From Saccharomyces uvarum (taxonomy: Eukaryota > Ascomycota > Saccharomycetes > Saccharomycetales > Saccharomycetaceae): a stretch of DNA of 64,000 nucleotides. A program made the translations under genes and the position numbers. Below are positions 9,510-17,973 of this stretch, one piece after another. The first letter of the stretch is position 1, and each line of letters opens with the position of its first letter. Under the pieces are notes generated by a model. The model was not told the origin of the DNA. It saw only the letters and a program-made list of their open reading frames with translations, and did not search any database. Location: the NCBI GenBank assembly GCA_947243795.1, contig OX365938.1:186001-250000 (forward strand), given 5' to 3'.

Positions 9510-11564
9510 ATGTATTCATGGAAGCTGTCAAAATTCAAGTTTGGAAAATCTAAAGAAGAAAAAGAAACAAAAGAAACAAAGCATAGTGGATTTTTTCATT
9601 CCTCCAAGAAAGATGAACCACAGAGTAGCCAAGAAACCGTTGGTGAGCATGATAACTCAATCACTCGTTCGTCTTTAGACAGAAAAGGCACGATAAATCC
9701 GTCTAATTCATCAGTAGTTCCCGTACGTGTGTCATATGACGCATCTTCATCGATCTCTACTGTGCGAGATTCAAACGGTGAGAACTTAGAAAGCACGAAT
9801 TCACCTCAAAATCTAGACGAAACAGCAAATATCGGTTCTACAGGAACACCCAACGATGCCACTTCAAGCTCAGGAATGATGACCATTAAAGTATACAATG
9901 GTGATGATTTTATCTTACCTTTCCCTATAACTTCAAATGAGCAAATATTGAACAAGCTACTGGCCTCTGGTGTTCCTCCACCACATAAGGAAATTTCTAA
10001 GGAGGTAGATGCGTTGGTCGCGCAGCTGTCTCGTGTTCAACTGAAAAATCAAGGTCCAGCCGATGAGGATTTGATTTCTAGTGAGTCAGCGGCAAAGTTT
10101 ATCCCGTCGACTATCATGTTGCCAGGTTCTTCGACCCTGAACCCATTACTTTACTTTACTATTGAATTTGATAACACAGTTGCCACTATCGAAGCAGAAT
10201 ATGGTACTATTGCTAAGCCTGGTTTCAACAAGATATCTACATTTGATGTGACAAGAAAGCTACCGTACTTAAAGATTGACGTATTTGCAAGGATTCCCTC
10301 AATTCTCTTACCATCAAAGTCGTGGCAACAGGAAATGAGTTTACAAGACGATAAACTACAAGTTATCTTGGACAAAATAAATTCCAACCAAGATATACAT
10401 TTGGATTCTTTCCATTTGCCCATAAACTTAGGATTTGATTCTGCAGCCAGTATTAGACTATATAACCACCACTGGATTACATTAGAAAATGGATTAGGCA
10501 AGATAAACATCAGTATTGATTACAAGCCGTCGAGAAACAAGCCCTTGTCGATCGACGACTTCGACCTTTTGAAGGTCATCGGAAAGGGTTCATTCGGTAA
10601 AGTCATGCAAGTGAGAAAGAAAGACACACAAAAGGTTTATGCTTTGAAAGCAATCAGAAAATCATACATCGTGTCCAAATCTGAAGTCACGCACACTCTG
10701 GCGGAAAGAACAGTGTTAGCACGTGTAGACTGTCCATTCATTGTGCCTTTGAAATTTTCTTTCCAATCGCCAGAAAAACTATATTTCGTCTTAGCCTTTA
10801 TCAATGGTGGTGAGTTGTTTTACCACTTGCAAAAGGAAGGTAGGTTTGATTTATCCCGTGCTAGATTCTACACCGCAGAACTGTTATGTGCGCTGGATAA
10901 TTTGCACAAATTAGATGTAATCTATCGTGATTTGAAGCCAGAAAATATTTTGTTAGATTATCAAGGGCATATTGCACTTTGTGACTTTGGGTTGTGTAAG
11001 TTGAATATGAAGGATGATGACAAGACGGACACTTTCTGTGGGACTCCAGAATATTTGGCGCCAGAGCTACTATTAGGTTTAGGCTATTCAAAGGCAGTAG
11101 ATTGGTGGACGTTGGGTGTCTTGTTATACGAGATGCTGACCGGTCTTCCACCTTATTATGACGAGGATGTCCCAAAAATGTATAAAAAAATCTTACAGGA
11201 GCCGCTGGTTTTCCCAGATGGATTTGATAGAGAAGCAAAGGATTTATTGATTAGTTTATTAAGCCGTGATCCGACGAGAAGATTGGGTTACAATGGTGCT
11301 GACGAAATCAGAAACCATCCTTTCTTCAGCCAATTGTCTTGGAAACGGTTATTGATGAAGGGTTATATTCCGCCATACAAGCCAGCTGTTAGTAATGCTA
11401 TGGATACTAGCAATTTTGATGAAGAATTTACCAGAGAAAAGCCAATCGATAGTGTGGTTGATGAATATCTAAGTGAGAGTGTTCAGAAGCAATTCGGCGG
11501 CTGGACATACGTCGGAAATGAACAGCTTGGCAGCTCAATGGTGCAAGGTAGAAGCATTCATTAG
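9510..11564 (+). CDS. YPK1: AGC-family protein kinase Ypk1 (SGK homologue)
   Basis: Serine/threonine kinase downstream of TORC2 and the PDK1-like Pkh1/Pkh2. It controls sphingolipid synthesis, plasma-membrane homeostasis and endocytosis. It is 684 aa against 680 in S. cerevisiae, the extra residues lying within the first ~20. The catalytic domain starts near residue 350: glycine loop GKGSFGKV 358-365, catalytic Lys380, catalytic Asp474 (YRDLKPEN) and activation-loop Thr508 (TFCGTPEY), the Pkh site. The C-terminal hydrophobic motif FGGWTY carries Thr666, matching the TORC2 site T662. Each is shifted by exactly +4. The N-terminal ~340 residues are Ser/Thr-rich and then regulatory. The ATG at 9510 is the only plausible start. 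YPK2 is the paralogue. Confidence 0.97.
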   Translation: MYSWKLSKFKFGKSKEEKETKETKHSGFFHSSKKDEPQSSQETVGEHDNSITRSSLDRKGTINPSNSSVVPVRVSYDASSSISTVRDSNGENLESTNSPQNLDETANIGSTGTPNDATSSSGMMTIKVYNGDDFILPFPITSNEQILNKLLASGVPPPHKEISKEVDALVAQLSRVQLKNQGPADEDLISSESAAKFIPSTIMLPGSSTLNPLLYFTIEFDNTVATIEAEYGTIAKPGFNKISTFDVTRKLPYLKIDVFARIPSILLPSKSWQQEMSLQDDKLQVILDKINSNQDIHLDSFHLPINLGFDSAASIRLYNHHWITLENGLGKINISIDYKPSRNKPLSIDDFDLLKVIGKGSFGKVMQVRKKDTQKVYALKAIRKSYIVSKSEVTHTLAERTVLARVDCPFIVPLKFSFQSPEKLYFVLAFINGGELFYHLQKEGRFDLSRARFYTAELLCALDNLHKLDVIYRDLKPENILLDYQGHIALCDFGLCKLNMKDDDKTDTFCGTPEYLAPELLLGLGYSKAVDWWTLGVLLYEMLTGLPPYYDEDVPKMYKKILQEPLVFPDGFDREAKDLLISLLSRDPTRRLGYNGADEIRNHPFFSQLSWKRLLMKGYIPPYKPAVSNAMDTSNFDEEFTREKPIDSVVDEYLSESVQKQFGGWTYVGNEQLGSSMVQGRSIH

Positions 11565-11810
11565 ATAGAGTCATTGAATTCATTTTACTATTAGTTTATT
11601 CATAATTTACTTAAATAAAAATAACTGGTTTTTTCTCTCCTTATTTACGTATAAATCAAAAGAGCTACAAGATACGATATGTGGTTTACACTGTCAATAT
11701 TTTTAGCGCGGCTAACACTTTCCACAAGTGTGGCTTGTTTTCTGCAGTCACTGCTATTTACCTCAGCATGCTTAAATAAGAATTTCGTTATTACCCTTCT
11801 CATTTACGGA

Positions 11811-11818
11811 GCGATGAG
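11811..11818 (+). promoter_or_regulatory. PAC motif GCGATGAG upstream of RRN3
   Basis: Exact PAC core, bound by Dot6/Tod6 in S. cerevisiae, ~255 bp upstream of the RRN3 ATG. It fits RRN3 being in the ribosome-biogenesis regulon. Confidence 0.65.
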
Positions 11819-11825
11819 GCGGCAG

Positions 11826-11866
11826 AAAATAAAAAAAAAAAAAATAAAAAAAAAAAAAAAAAAAAA
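11826..11866. repeat. Poly(dA:dT) tract
   Basis: About 41 bp of A interrupted only by two T, between the PAC and RRPE motifs of the RRN3 promoter. Such tracts exclude nucleosomes. Confidence 0.9.
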
Positions 11867-11871
11867 GGCGT

Positions 11872-11881
11872 TGAAAATTTT
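11872..11881 (+). promoter_or_regulatory. RRPE-like element TGAAAATTTT
   Basis: One base shorter than the RRPE consensus (TGAAAAATTTT, bound by Stb3). It lies just after the poly(A) tract and ~190 bp from the RRN3 start, paired with the PAC at 11811. Confidence 0.5.
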
Positions 11882-12071
11882 CTCCTTGTACAAAAAACAA
11901 TTTTGATGAGCATCTCTCGTATGGAGTTGTTTTCCTCTTATATAAAGTTGTTTTAATTAACATCTATTTTAAGATAAGGTAAGGGCTAACCACTAAAATT
12001 TCAACCTTAACAACGAAGAGACTTACTATTTGGTACAGGAATAAAATTTGGGCGAGAAACTAACAGACAAG

Positions 12072-13946
12072 ATGATGGCTTTTGAGAATACAAGTAAGCG
12101 AACACCCCAGGAGTTCATAGCACCTGTGGATCCAAAGAAAAGAAAAGTCCAATTCTCCAATAGTATAGGGCTAGTAACACTTCAATCAGAGGAAATGAAA
12201 GATGAGGTGTTTTCAACAGCTATGTACGCCAGGTTCGTGAAATCTGCCTTAGATGATCTAGACAAGAATGACCCAACCCAGATCAGTATAATTGCCAATC
12301 AAGTAGCGCTTCCGACAAAGAATTCTGAAAGAATCGACGATAAGAATTTCAATGTTCTTTTGGATATCTTATCTAGTAACATTAACAGGATAGAATCCTC
12401 CAGGGGAACTTTCCTAATACAGTCTATTATAAACTTTGAGAAGTGGTGGGAATTACCTCCACAAACTCTAAGTAAATATATATATTTCATTAAAATCCTT
12501 TGCTCGAGTATACCCAAATGGTGGCAAGACGTTTCGATGATATTGGTATCTTGTTTTATTTTACCAATCGAACAAACGGTATGTCATCACGACATGCTTA
12601 AATATTTCTTAAGGATGATCCCCTCTTCGATGGGGTTCATAGATACATATTTGGCCAAATTTTTCCCCAATAAGAATGATACTCAGAAAAAGTTGGTTAA
12701 TTATACTTCGAATTTACTAAAATTGAGAGGCTACTGCTCTGAACTAGGATTCCAAATCTGGTCTTTACTAATAGAGAGGACCATTTCGATTGATGTTGAA
12801 TTACAAAACGAACTGGATGAATTGGATGACGACGAACTAGAGAATGCAGACTTAGAGGAAGATGAAGATGCAGAGGACGAAGACTTGGAAGATGACGATG
12901 ACAGTGACGAAGATAACGATAATGAAGGGGCAAAATCTGGATTAACTGACATCAATCAAAGTGATGATGAAGATATGGACGTCATTGAAGGCATGGACGG
13001 TGCTGAAGAATATAATGTGGAGTTGACACAAGGAATCAAAGAACTATCTACTAAATTAGACGCTATTTTAACTTTAGTAAGCTCGCATGTGGAAGAACAA
13101 GTAACGCCAGAAAGCTTAGAAAATGGTGATGGTGTTGGCGTATTCAATATTTTAACAACATTGTTTAAAACGCATGTCCTGCCCACTTATTATACCAGAT
13201 CTATTCAATATATCATGTTCCATATCTCACAACAACAACTAGAACTAATGGACTCATTTTTGGTTACTCTTATAGACATTTCGTTTGCCGCCAATGAAGC
13301 TGCCGAGAAAAAGATTAAGTCATTACAATACCTGGGATCTTACATTGCAAGAGCCAAGAAACTTTCCAGAACTCAAATTATTTTCGTTGCAAGCTATTTG
13401 ACTTCGTGGTTGAACAGATATGTTATCGAAAGAGAAGAAGAAGTGGACCAACGCGGGGGGATGGAAAGATTTAAACACTTTTATGCTGCGTTCCAGGCAT
13501 TATGTTACATATTTTGCTTTAGGCATGGTATTTTCAGGGACACCGACGGTAACTGGGAGTGCGAACTGGACAAGTTCTTTCAAAGAATGGTTATTTCAAA
13601 ATTTAATCCTTTGAAATTTTGCAACGAAAATGTTATGCTAATGTTTGCTCGTATCGCCCAACAGGAAAGCGTTGCTTACTGCTTCAGCATAATTGAAAAT
13701 AACAACAATGAAAGGTTGAGAGGTATAATTGGCAAGGCTGATAGCGACAGAAAGGAAAGCTCGGTACAAGCAAACACTGCGTCATCTTCCTGGTCATTAG
13801 CCACCAGACAACAATTCATTGATTTACAGAGTTACTTCCCTTTTGATCCTCTATTTTTGAAAAACTACAAGGTATTAATGAAGGAATATTACATAGAATG
13901 GAGCGAAGCAAGCGGTGAATACGAAAGCGATGGGTCGGATGACTAG
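12072..13946 (+). CDS. RRN3: RNA polymerase I initiation factor Rrn3 (TIF-IA)
   Basis: Binds RNA polymerase I in the nucleolus and makes it competent to initiate 35S rRNA transcription by bridging to core factor. It is 624 aa against ~627 in S. cerevisiae. The protein is largely helical, with a highly acidic Asp/Glu loop at about residues 246-287. That loop differs most in sequence and length from S. cerevisiae; the flanking helices are nearly unchanged. The start is the tandem ATG at 12072/12075 (MMAFENTSKR), as in S. cerevisiae. The frame is open eight codons further upstream to a TTG, which I do not take as a start. The gene ends with an acidic ESDGSDD tail. Its promoter carries PAC and RRPE motifs. 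Confidence 0.97.
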   Translation: MMAFENTSKRTPQEFIAPVDPKKRKVQFSNSIGLVTLQSEEMKDEVFSTAMYARFVKSALDDLDKNDPTQISIIANQVALPTKNSERIDDKNFNVLLDILSSNINRIESSRGTFLIQSIINFEKWWELPPQTLSKYIYFIKILCSSIPKWWQDVSMILVSCFILPIEQTVCHHDMLKYFLRMIPSSMGFIDTYLAKFFPNKNDTQKKLVNYTSNLLKLRGYCSELGFQIWSLLIERTISIDVELQNELDELDDDELENADLEEDEDAEDEDLEDDDDSDEDNDNEGAKSGLTDINQSDDEDMDVIEGMDGAEEYNVELTQGIKELSTKLDAILTLVSSHVEEQVTPESLENGDGVGVFNILTTLFKTHVLPTYYTRSIQYIMFHISQQQLELMDSFLVTLIDISFAANEAAEKKIKSLQYLGSYIARAKKLSRTQIIFVASYLTSWLNRYVIEREEEVDQRGGMERFKHFYAAFQALCYIFCFRHGIFRDTDGNWECELDKFFQRMVISKFNPLKFCNENVMLMFARIAQQESVAYCFSIIENNNNERLRGIIGKADSDRKESSVQANTASSSWSLATRQQFIDLQSYFPFDPLFLKNYKVLMKEYYIEWSEASGEYESDGSDD

Positions 13947-14421
13947 CATCGTTTTCCATAAAACACCTCACAACGTAAAACCTAACAACATACCAAGAAC
14001 GATCATTACTATTCACAAGTGAAGTAGGAGTATATAGCATAGACGCATTTAACACATTTTTTTAGTTTTTAGATACCATAAAGCTTTAATATTTATTTCC
14101 CGGTATTATTTGCGATAATCTACATTCCCAAATAATTGTTATTAAACATTTGTTAATTATCGTCACTAATTACGTAAGCGCTTGGTATTGGCAGCCACTC
14201 TGCTTATTAAAGAGTTTCTGTGGGGGAGGGGTTCTTCAATCGAAACTTAAGTTATCGGAAGAGAAAACACTCAGATATACTAGGACGTTATTTTATACTT
14301 AGCAAAGTCGGCAGTAGGTATTGATAAGTAAAAACATAGCGGATCAAGCTAAAACGGTTCTTTTCTTTTCATTTCGTTTGAAATCAGGGACGAGACAAAA
14401 ACCTGAAAGGATATCAGAATT
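13947..14421. other. RRN3-SSH4 intergenic region
   Basis: RRN3 terminator and SSH4 promoter. A stress-type AGGGG lies near 14226-14230 in a short G-rich patch. Nothing else recognised. Confidence 0.4.
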
Positions 14422-16149
14422 ATGTATGTCACTTTTAAGGAAGATTTAGATAGTGCGTTCAGTAATCTAGAAAGTACAGGCAATGACTTCAAAGTGGGTG
14501 ACCCGAACATAGTGCCAACACCTCCTATGGATTCGGATTCCGCGGCTATTAGTTTGGCATTCCTAATAAGTCTCTCCATCACATTTGCAATATTGATGCT
14601 TATCTTGATAGTAATCGCTGCATATGTTACCTTTTGCGGTGACGATGAGTCAGAATATGATGAAGAGAATGCCTTGGGTACACGAAGTTCAGGAACTTTA
14701 CATTCTTTGTTTGGTAAGAAGCATAGCGGCATCTTGCTGGATTCCAGCTTTGCAACTCCGGGTGGGTTTGATGATGAGATCGCTCTTCAAGAAAGAGAAC
14801 TTGAAGAGTTGCCAAAGATGTCAGCATATGAGGTTGAGCTATATATAAGAACGAAAGAATTCCAGATGATGAGCCCGCCAATGGTAAAGGAATTTGGCAC
14901 GTACTTGGATAAGGATGATCAGCAATTCATTAAGGATCGTGGTATTCAAAGTTACTTCTTGTTGCCCAGTATTAACGATAATATAGACGAGTATGGAAAT
15001 TTTCTGCCAAGTTTTATCGTCCAAGATAAACTAGATATACAATTTTCAAAATTTAATAAAAGCTCATCCACAGTAATGAATTATCCCTTGCCCCATAATA
15101 AGAAGGATGCGGTATACTTCGAAGTTAAGATTTTCAGACATATCGCAAAATCCAATAGCATTTTCAGTATAGGTTTGACTACCGTCCCATATCCTTATTT
15201 TAGGGTACCAGGTATGGCTAAATATTCCATCGCTTACGAATCCACAGGTAAATTAAGAATAAACAACCCATTTATCGCCAGCACATTGTTGCCAAAGCTA
15301 GAAGAAGGTGACACGGTGGGGTTCGGTTACAGATATAAAACAGGGACTATCTTCATCACACATAATGGGAAAAAATTAATGGACGTAACACAAAACATCG
15401 GTATTGATCTTTTCATTGGAATTGGGGCATTTAATGCCGCATATACAAGAACGTACACGAGGGACGGGCTATTGGAAGACCCAGATAATGTCAACCTCCG
15501 TGAAGCTCTGTCAGAAGGTAAAGATATTGAAGTTGCCAAGAATCTTCAAAGAGTCCATGACCCACATGACGAGAGTGACGAAATGACATCTGATGAAGTT
15601 GAATTACACGTTAATTTAGGTCAAATTGGATTTGTCTTTATAGAAGCAAATGTAAAAAAATATGCATTTGGAAGCGTTTATGGACAAATTGGAATTCCTC
15701 CAGCTTATAATGGAACTGAGATTAACAAGGATACGATTTTACAAAAGGGAGAAGAGTTACCACCAAGATATGCTGACACTGATAATTTTTTCCGTAAATC
15801 GCAAGTGAGAGAAGGTTCGTCTGCGGGAATAATAGCTCAGGCAAGTAGACCAAAGCACTCGGTTGGGGCGTATGAAAGGATCTCCTCTAATTTCGACAGA
15901 GAAAACAATGTGTACGATGATAATTTTGACATCAACTACAACAATGGTAGCAATAATGACGAAAATTCTGATTACAGTGAAACCTCTCCGTTGTTAGAAA
16001 ATGCTAGTACTAAAAGCGCTGTAATCATAAATACCCCTTCTGAAATATCTGGTGGAGCTACCAATAAAAAATCTATAAACAAATCTAGCAAGAGACGCGA
16101 AAAGAACAAAGGTAAAGGTTCTAAAAAGAAAAAGAGGTCGAGAAGATAG
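14422..16149 (+). CDS. SSH4: Rsp5 ubiquitin-ligase adaptor Ssh4 (SPRY domain)
   Basis: Endosomal/vacuolar membrane adaptor that recruits the Rsp5 ligase to cargo transporters for multivesicular-body sorting. It is 575 aa (about 579 in S. cerevisiae). A single membrane segment lies at about residues 43-71, after a short lumenal N-terminus. An SPRY/B30.2-like domain spans roughly 195-350 (VYFEVKIF ... SIGLTTVPYPYFRVPG ... VGFGYRY). Two PY motifs that would bind Rsp5 WW domains are visible: PPAY 426-429 and PPRY 447-450. The C-terminus is very basic (KKKKRSRR). The ATG at 14422 is the natural start. EAR1 is a related adaptor, but position supports SSH4. Confidence 0.96.
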   Translation: MYVTFKEDLDSAFSNLESTGNDFKVGDPNIVPTPPMDSDSAAISLAFLISLSITFAILMLILIVIAAYVTFCGDDESEYDEENALGTRSSGTLHSLFGKKHSGILLDSSFATPGGFDDEIALQERELEELPKMSAYEVELYIRTKEFQMMSPPMVKEFGTYLDKDDQQFIKDRGIQSYFLLPSINDNIDEYGNFLPSFIVQDKLDIQFSKFNKSSSTVMNYPLPHNKKDAVYFEVKIFRHIAKSNSIFSIGLTTVPYPYFRVPGMAKYSIAYESTGKLRINNPFIASTLLPKLEEGDTVGFGYRYKTGTIFITHNGKKLMDVTQNIGIDLFIGIGAFNAAYTRTYTRDGLLEDPDNVNLREALSEGKDIEVAKNLQRVHDPHDESDEMTSDEVELHVNLGQIGFVFIEANVKKYAFGSVYGQIGIPPAYNGTEINKDTILQKGEELPPRYADTDNFFRKSQVREGSSAGIIAQASRPKHSVGAYERISSNFDRENNVYDDNFDINYNNGSNNDENSDYSETSPLLENASTKSAVIINTPSEISGGATNKKSINKSSKRREKNKGKGSKKKKRSRR

Positions 16150-16315
16150 AAAGACACTATTTGATTATCCACTCGCAATCATGCATAAAAATATATATAC
16201 ACTCCTGCTGGCTTCTTTTTTTCAATTCAATGGTTTAGATGGGTTTTAATATCTGAACACATATATAATATTTCAGTCATATTCAAATTATTTTTTTCTA
16301 GTATACATGAGCTAC

Positions 16316-16825
16316 TTAACGCTTCTTTTTGCCCTTGTTCTTGTTTTTCTTCTTCTTCGAAGCTGAAGAACCACCATTATTATTCTGCGCAGTACTGGCA
16401 CCTTGCTTCTGTCCTGTAGCCGTTTTCGTGGCCGTAGGTTCGCTTTTCTTAACATCAGTATTGACGATTAAAGTGACCAGACCGACTACATCTTGAATTT
16501 TTTTTGTTTTTATCTTCTTATCAGATTCTTTTACCTTAGAGCTCTTTTGCTTTTTCTTTAATTGTGCTTTTTTTTCAATTTTGCCTGGGGTTACAGATAC
16601 ACCTCTTGGGCCCAACGCACTAAGCAATCTCGAAACATCTTTGCTCTTATTAGTGGTAAATTTATAGTTCGAGGACAAGTGCGAGTTATGAGTTCTGAAG
16701 GATACTTTGGTGTTTTTTTTTGGTGTGGGTGGTTTATACGATATAGAGAATAGTGTTTGAGATGGATTCACCTCGAATAGACGAACACTATTCATGATGA
16801 AGTTGTCAATGGGTTTCACAGACAT
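16316..16825 (-). CDS. SRP21: Signal recognition particle subunit Srp21
   Basis: Fungal counterpart of the SRP9 subunit; part of the cytosolic signal recognition particle that targets secretory proteins to the ER. It is 169 aa (167 in S. cerevisiae). The N-terminal ~90 residues form the conserved RNA-binding fold. The C-terminus is low-complexity and strongly basic (SKKKKNKNKGKKKR). The frame is open upstream to 16975, adding 50 codons from another ATG. The S. cerevisiae start corresponds to the ATG at 16823-16825 (MSVKPIDNF), and the upstream part looks like promoter sequence. It faces away from DGR2 across a 1.15-kb shared upstream region. Confidence 0.95.
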   Translation of the reverse strand: MSVKPIDNFIMNSVRLFEVNPSQTLFSISYKPPTPKKNTKVSFRTHNSHLSSNYKFTTNKSKDVSRLLSALGPRGVSVTPGKIEKKAQLKKKQKSSKVKESDKKIKTKKIQDVVGLVTLIVNTDVKKSEPTATKTATGQKQGASTAQNNNGGSSASKKKKNKNKGKKKR

Positions 16826-17973
16826 GTTCGATAGTTGGGGGTGGTCGAATGGTCTCTCACAGGGATGGAAATGGATATACTGTCTTACCTTATGACTCTT
16901 GAATAGTGCACAGATTGAATTTTTGGCATTGTTCTGATGAAATAGTTGATGCTTAATTTTCCCGTGCGCTGCCACTTACCCTGTTGCCTAGCCAAAAACG
17001 AAGAGACTTGGTAGCATACAACCTTAAAAGCTACTGACATTGGTAGATCAGCTTCAATTCATGACTTGTAATCTCTATTGTGAGTCAGAACCAAGTTTTC
17101 CAAGAAGTGCTTGCACCATTATGACAATTTTCTTGCACTGAGGACAGCACTGCTACGAAGAGTCCACTGTAGTACATTGTCACTACGACTATTCCCTCAT
17201 TATAACGAAATCTAAGTATGCCGCACCCGTAACATAGGCTTACATATATATATGTATATCGTTTTGGAATGCTAGAAAGAGCGTTTGAGAGAGAGACTTG
17301 CTAAAGCTCTTTTATCGGTCAGCAAAGAACTTGAACAAATCAACAAGGTCGACGATTGGAGTTGTTTTCTAATCGTCATGCCCTGTTGCCAAATAATAAA
17401 GGATCGGGTTGTGGACATCTTAGATCATTTATATTTTTTTCTTTTCTACTAATACTGCTCTTTACTGCTAAAATGTAGTTTTTATAACAAAATATATAAT
17501 CAAAAAGTTTGTCACAAAACAATTTCTAGAAACCTTATAGCCCCAAATACAACAATCCAGGTGAAACTCCTTGCGTTGACTCGATCATTTTGCTCAAGGC
17601 GTACACAGGGTCTCTGGAAGCCTTCTCTTTTTTTCATTTAGGTAACCGTCAATGCTGCAAGGAAAATCCCGTTTTTATTGCACCGCTAACCTATTCAAAA
17701 ACATTTACACTAGTTTAATTCTTAAGGAGGTATTTGTGTCAACTAAAGGCTATCCCTAAGAACGGCCTGCAAGCAACTATCAAGCCTGGCATTGATCTCG
17801 TTAAAGTCTCCCGTTTTTAAAGAAGACCTGACTTAGCATAGCGTTATATTGGAACAAAAGTACAAGTAGTGCATATTCAGTGGGTGTCAAAGCCATCAAT
17901 TCGAACAGTCACTAAGTAGCCATTTAAGTCTCATTAACGCAAATTCACTATTCGTGCGGTGGGCTCACACAAG
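16826..17973. other. SRP21-DGR2 divergent intergenic region
   Basis: Shared upstream region of two divergent genes, unusually long for this compact genome. It has a TA-rich run near 17244-17260 and a perfect match to the 11-bp ARS consensus at 17427-17437. I found no ORF or RNA gene I would support. Confidence 0.5.
17427..17437 (+). other. Candidate ARS consensus sequence (replication origin)
   Basis: ATTTATATTTT matches WTTTAYRTTTW at all 11 positions and lies in a long AT-rich intergenic region, the usual setting of yeast origins. Single matches are common by chance in yeast DNA, so this is only a candidate. Confidence 0.25.

Larger units (their letters stand above)
11565..12071. other. 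YPK1-RRN3 intergenic region (RRN3 promoter)
   Basis: Contains a PAC element, a poly(dA:dT) tract and an RRPE-like element, each listed separately. This is the usual promoter layout of yeast ribosome-biogenesis genes. No ORF of interest. Confidence 0.6.

Noticed and set aside
12697-12955. Ser- or His/Leu-rich antisense frames opposite the RRN3 acidic loop
   Set aside because: These are mirror frames of Asp/Glu codons and follow the repeat composition. The same applies to frames opposite the ABF1, SEG2 and SBA1 repeats.
16826-16975. 50-codon N-terminal extension of SRP21
   Set aside because: The S. cerevisiae protein starts at the internal Met (MSVKPIDNF), and the added segment has no similarity I recall. 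It most likely is promoter or leader DNA.
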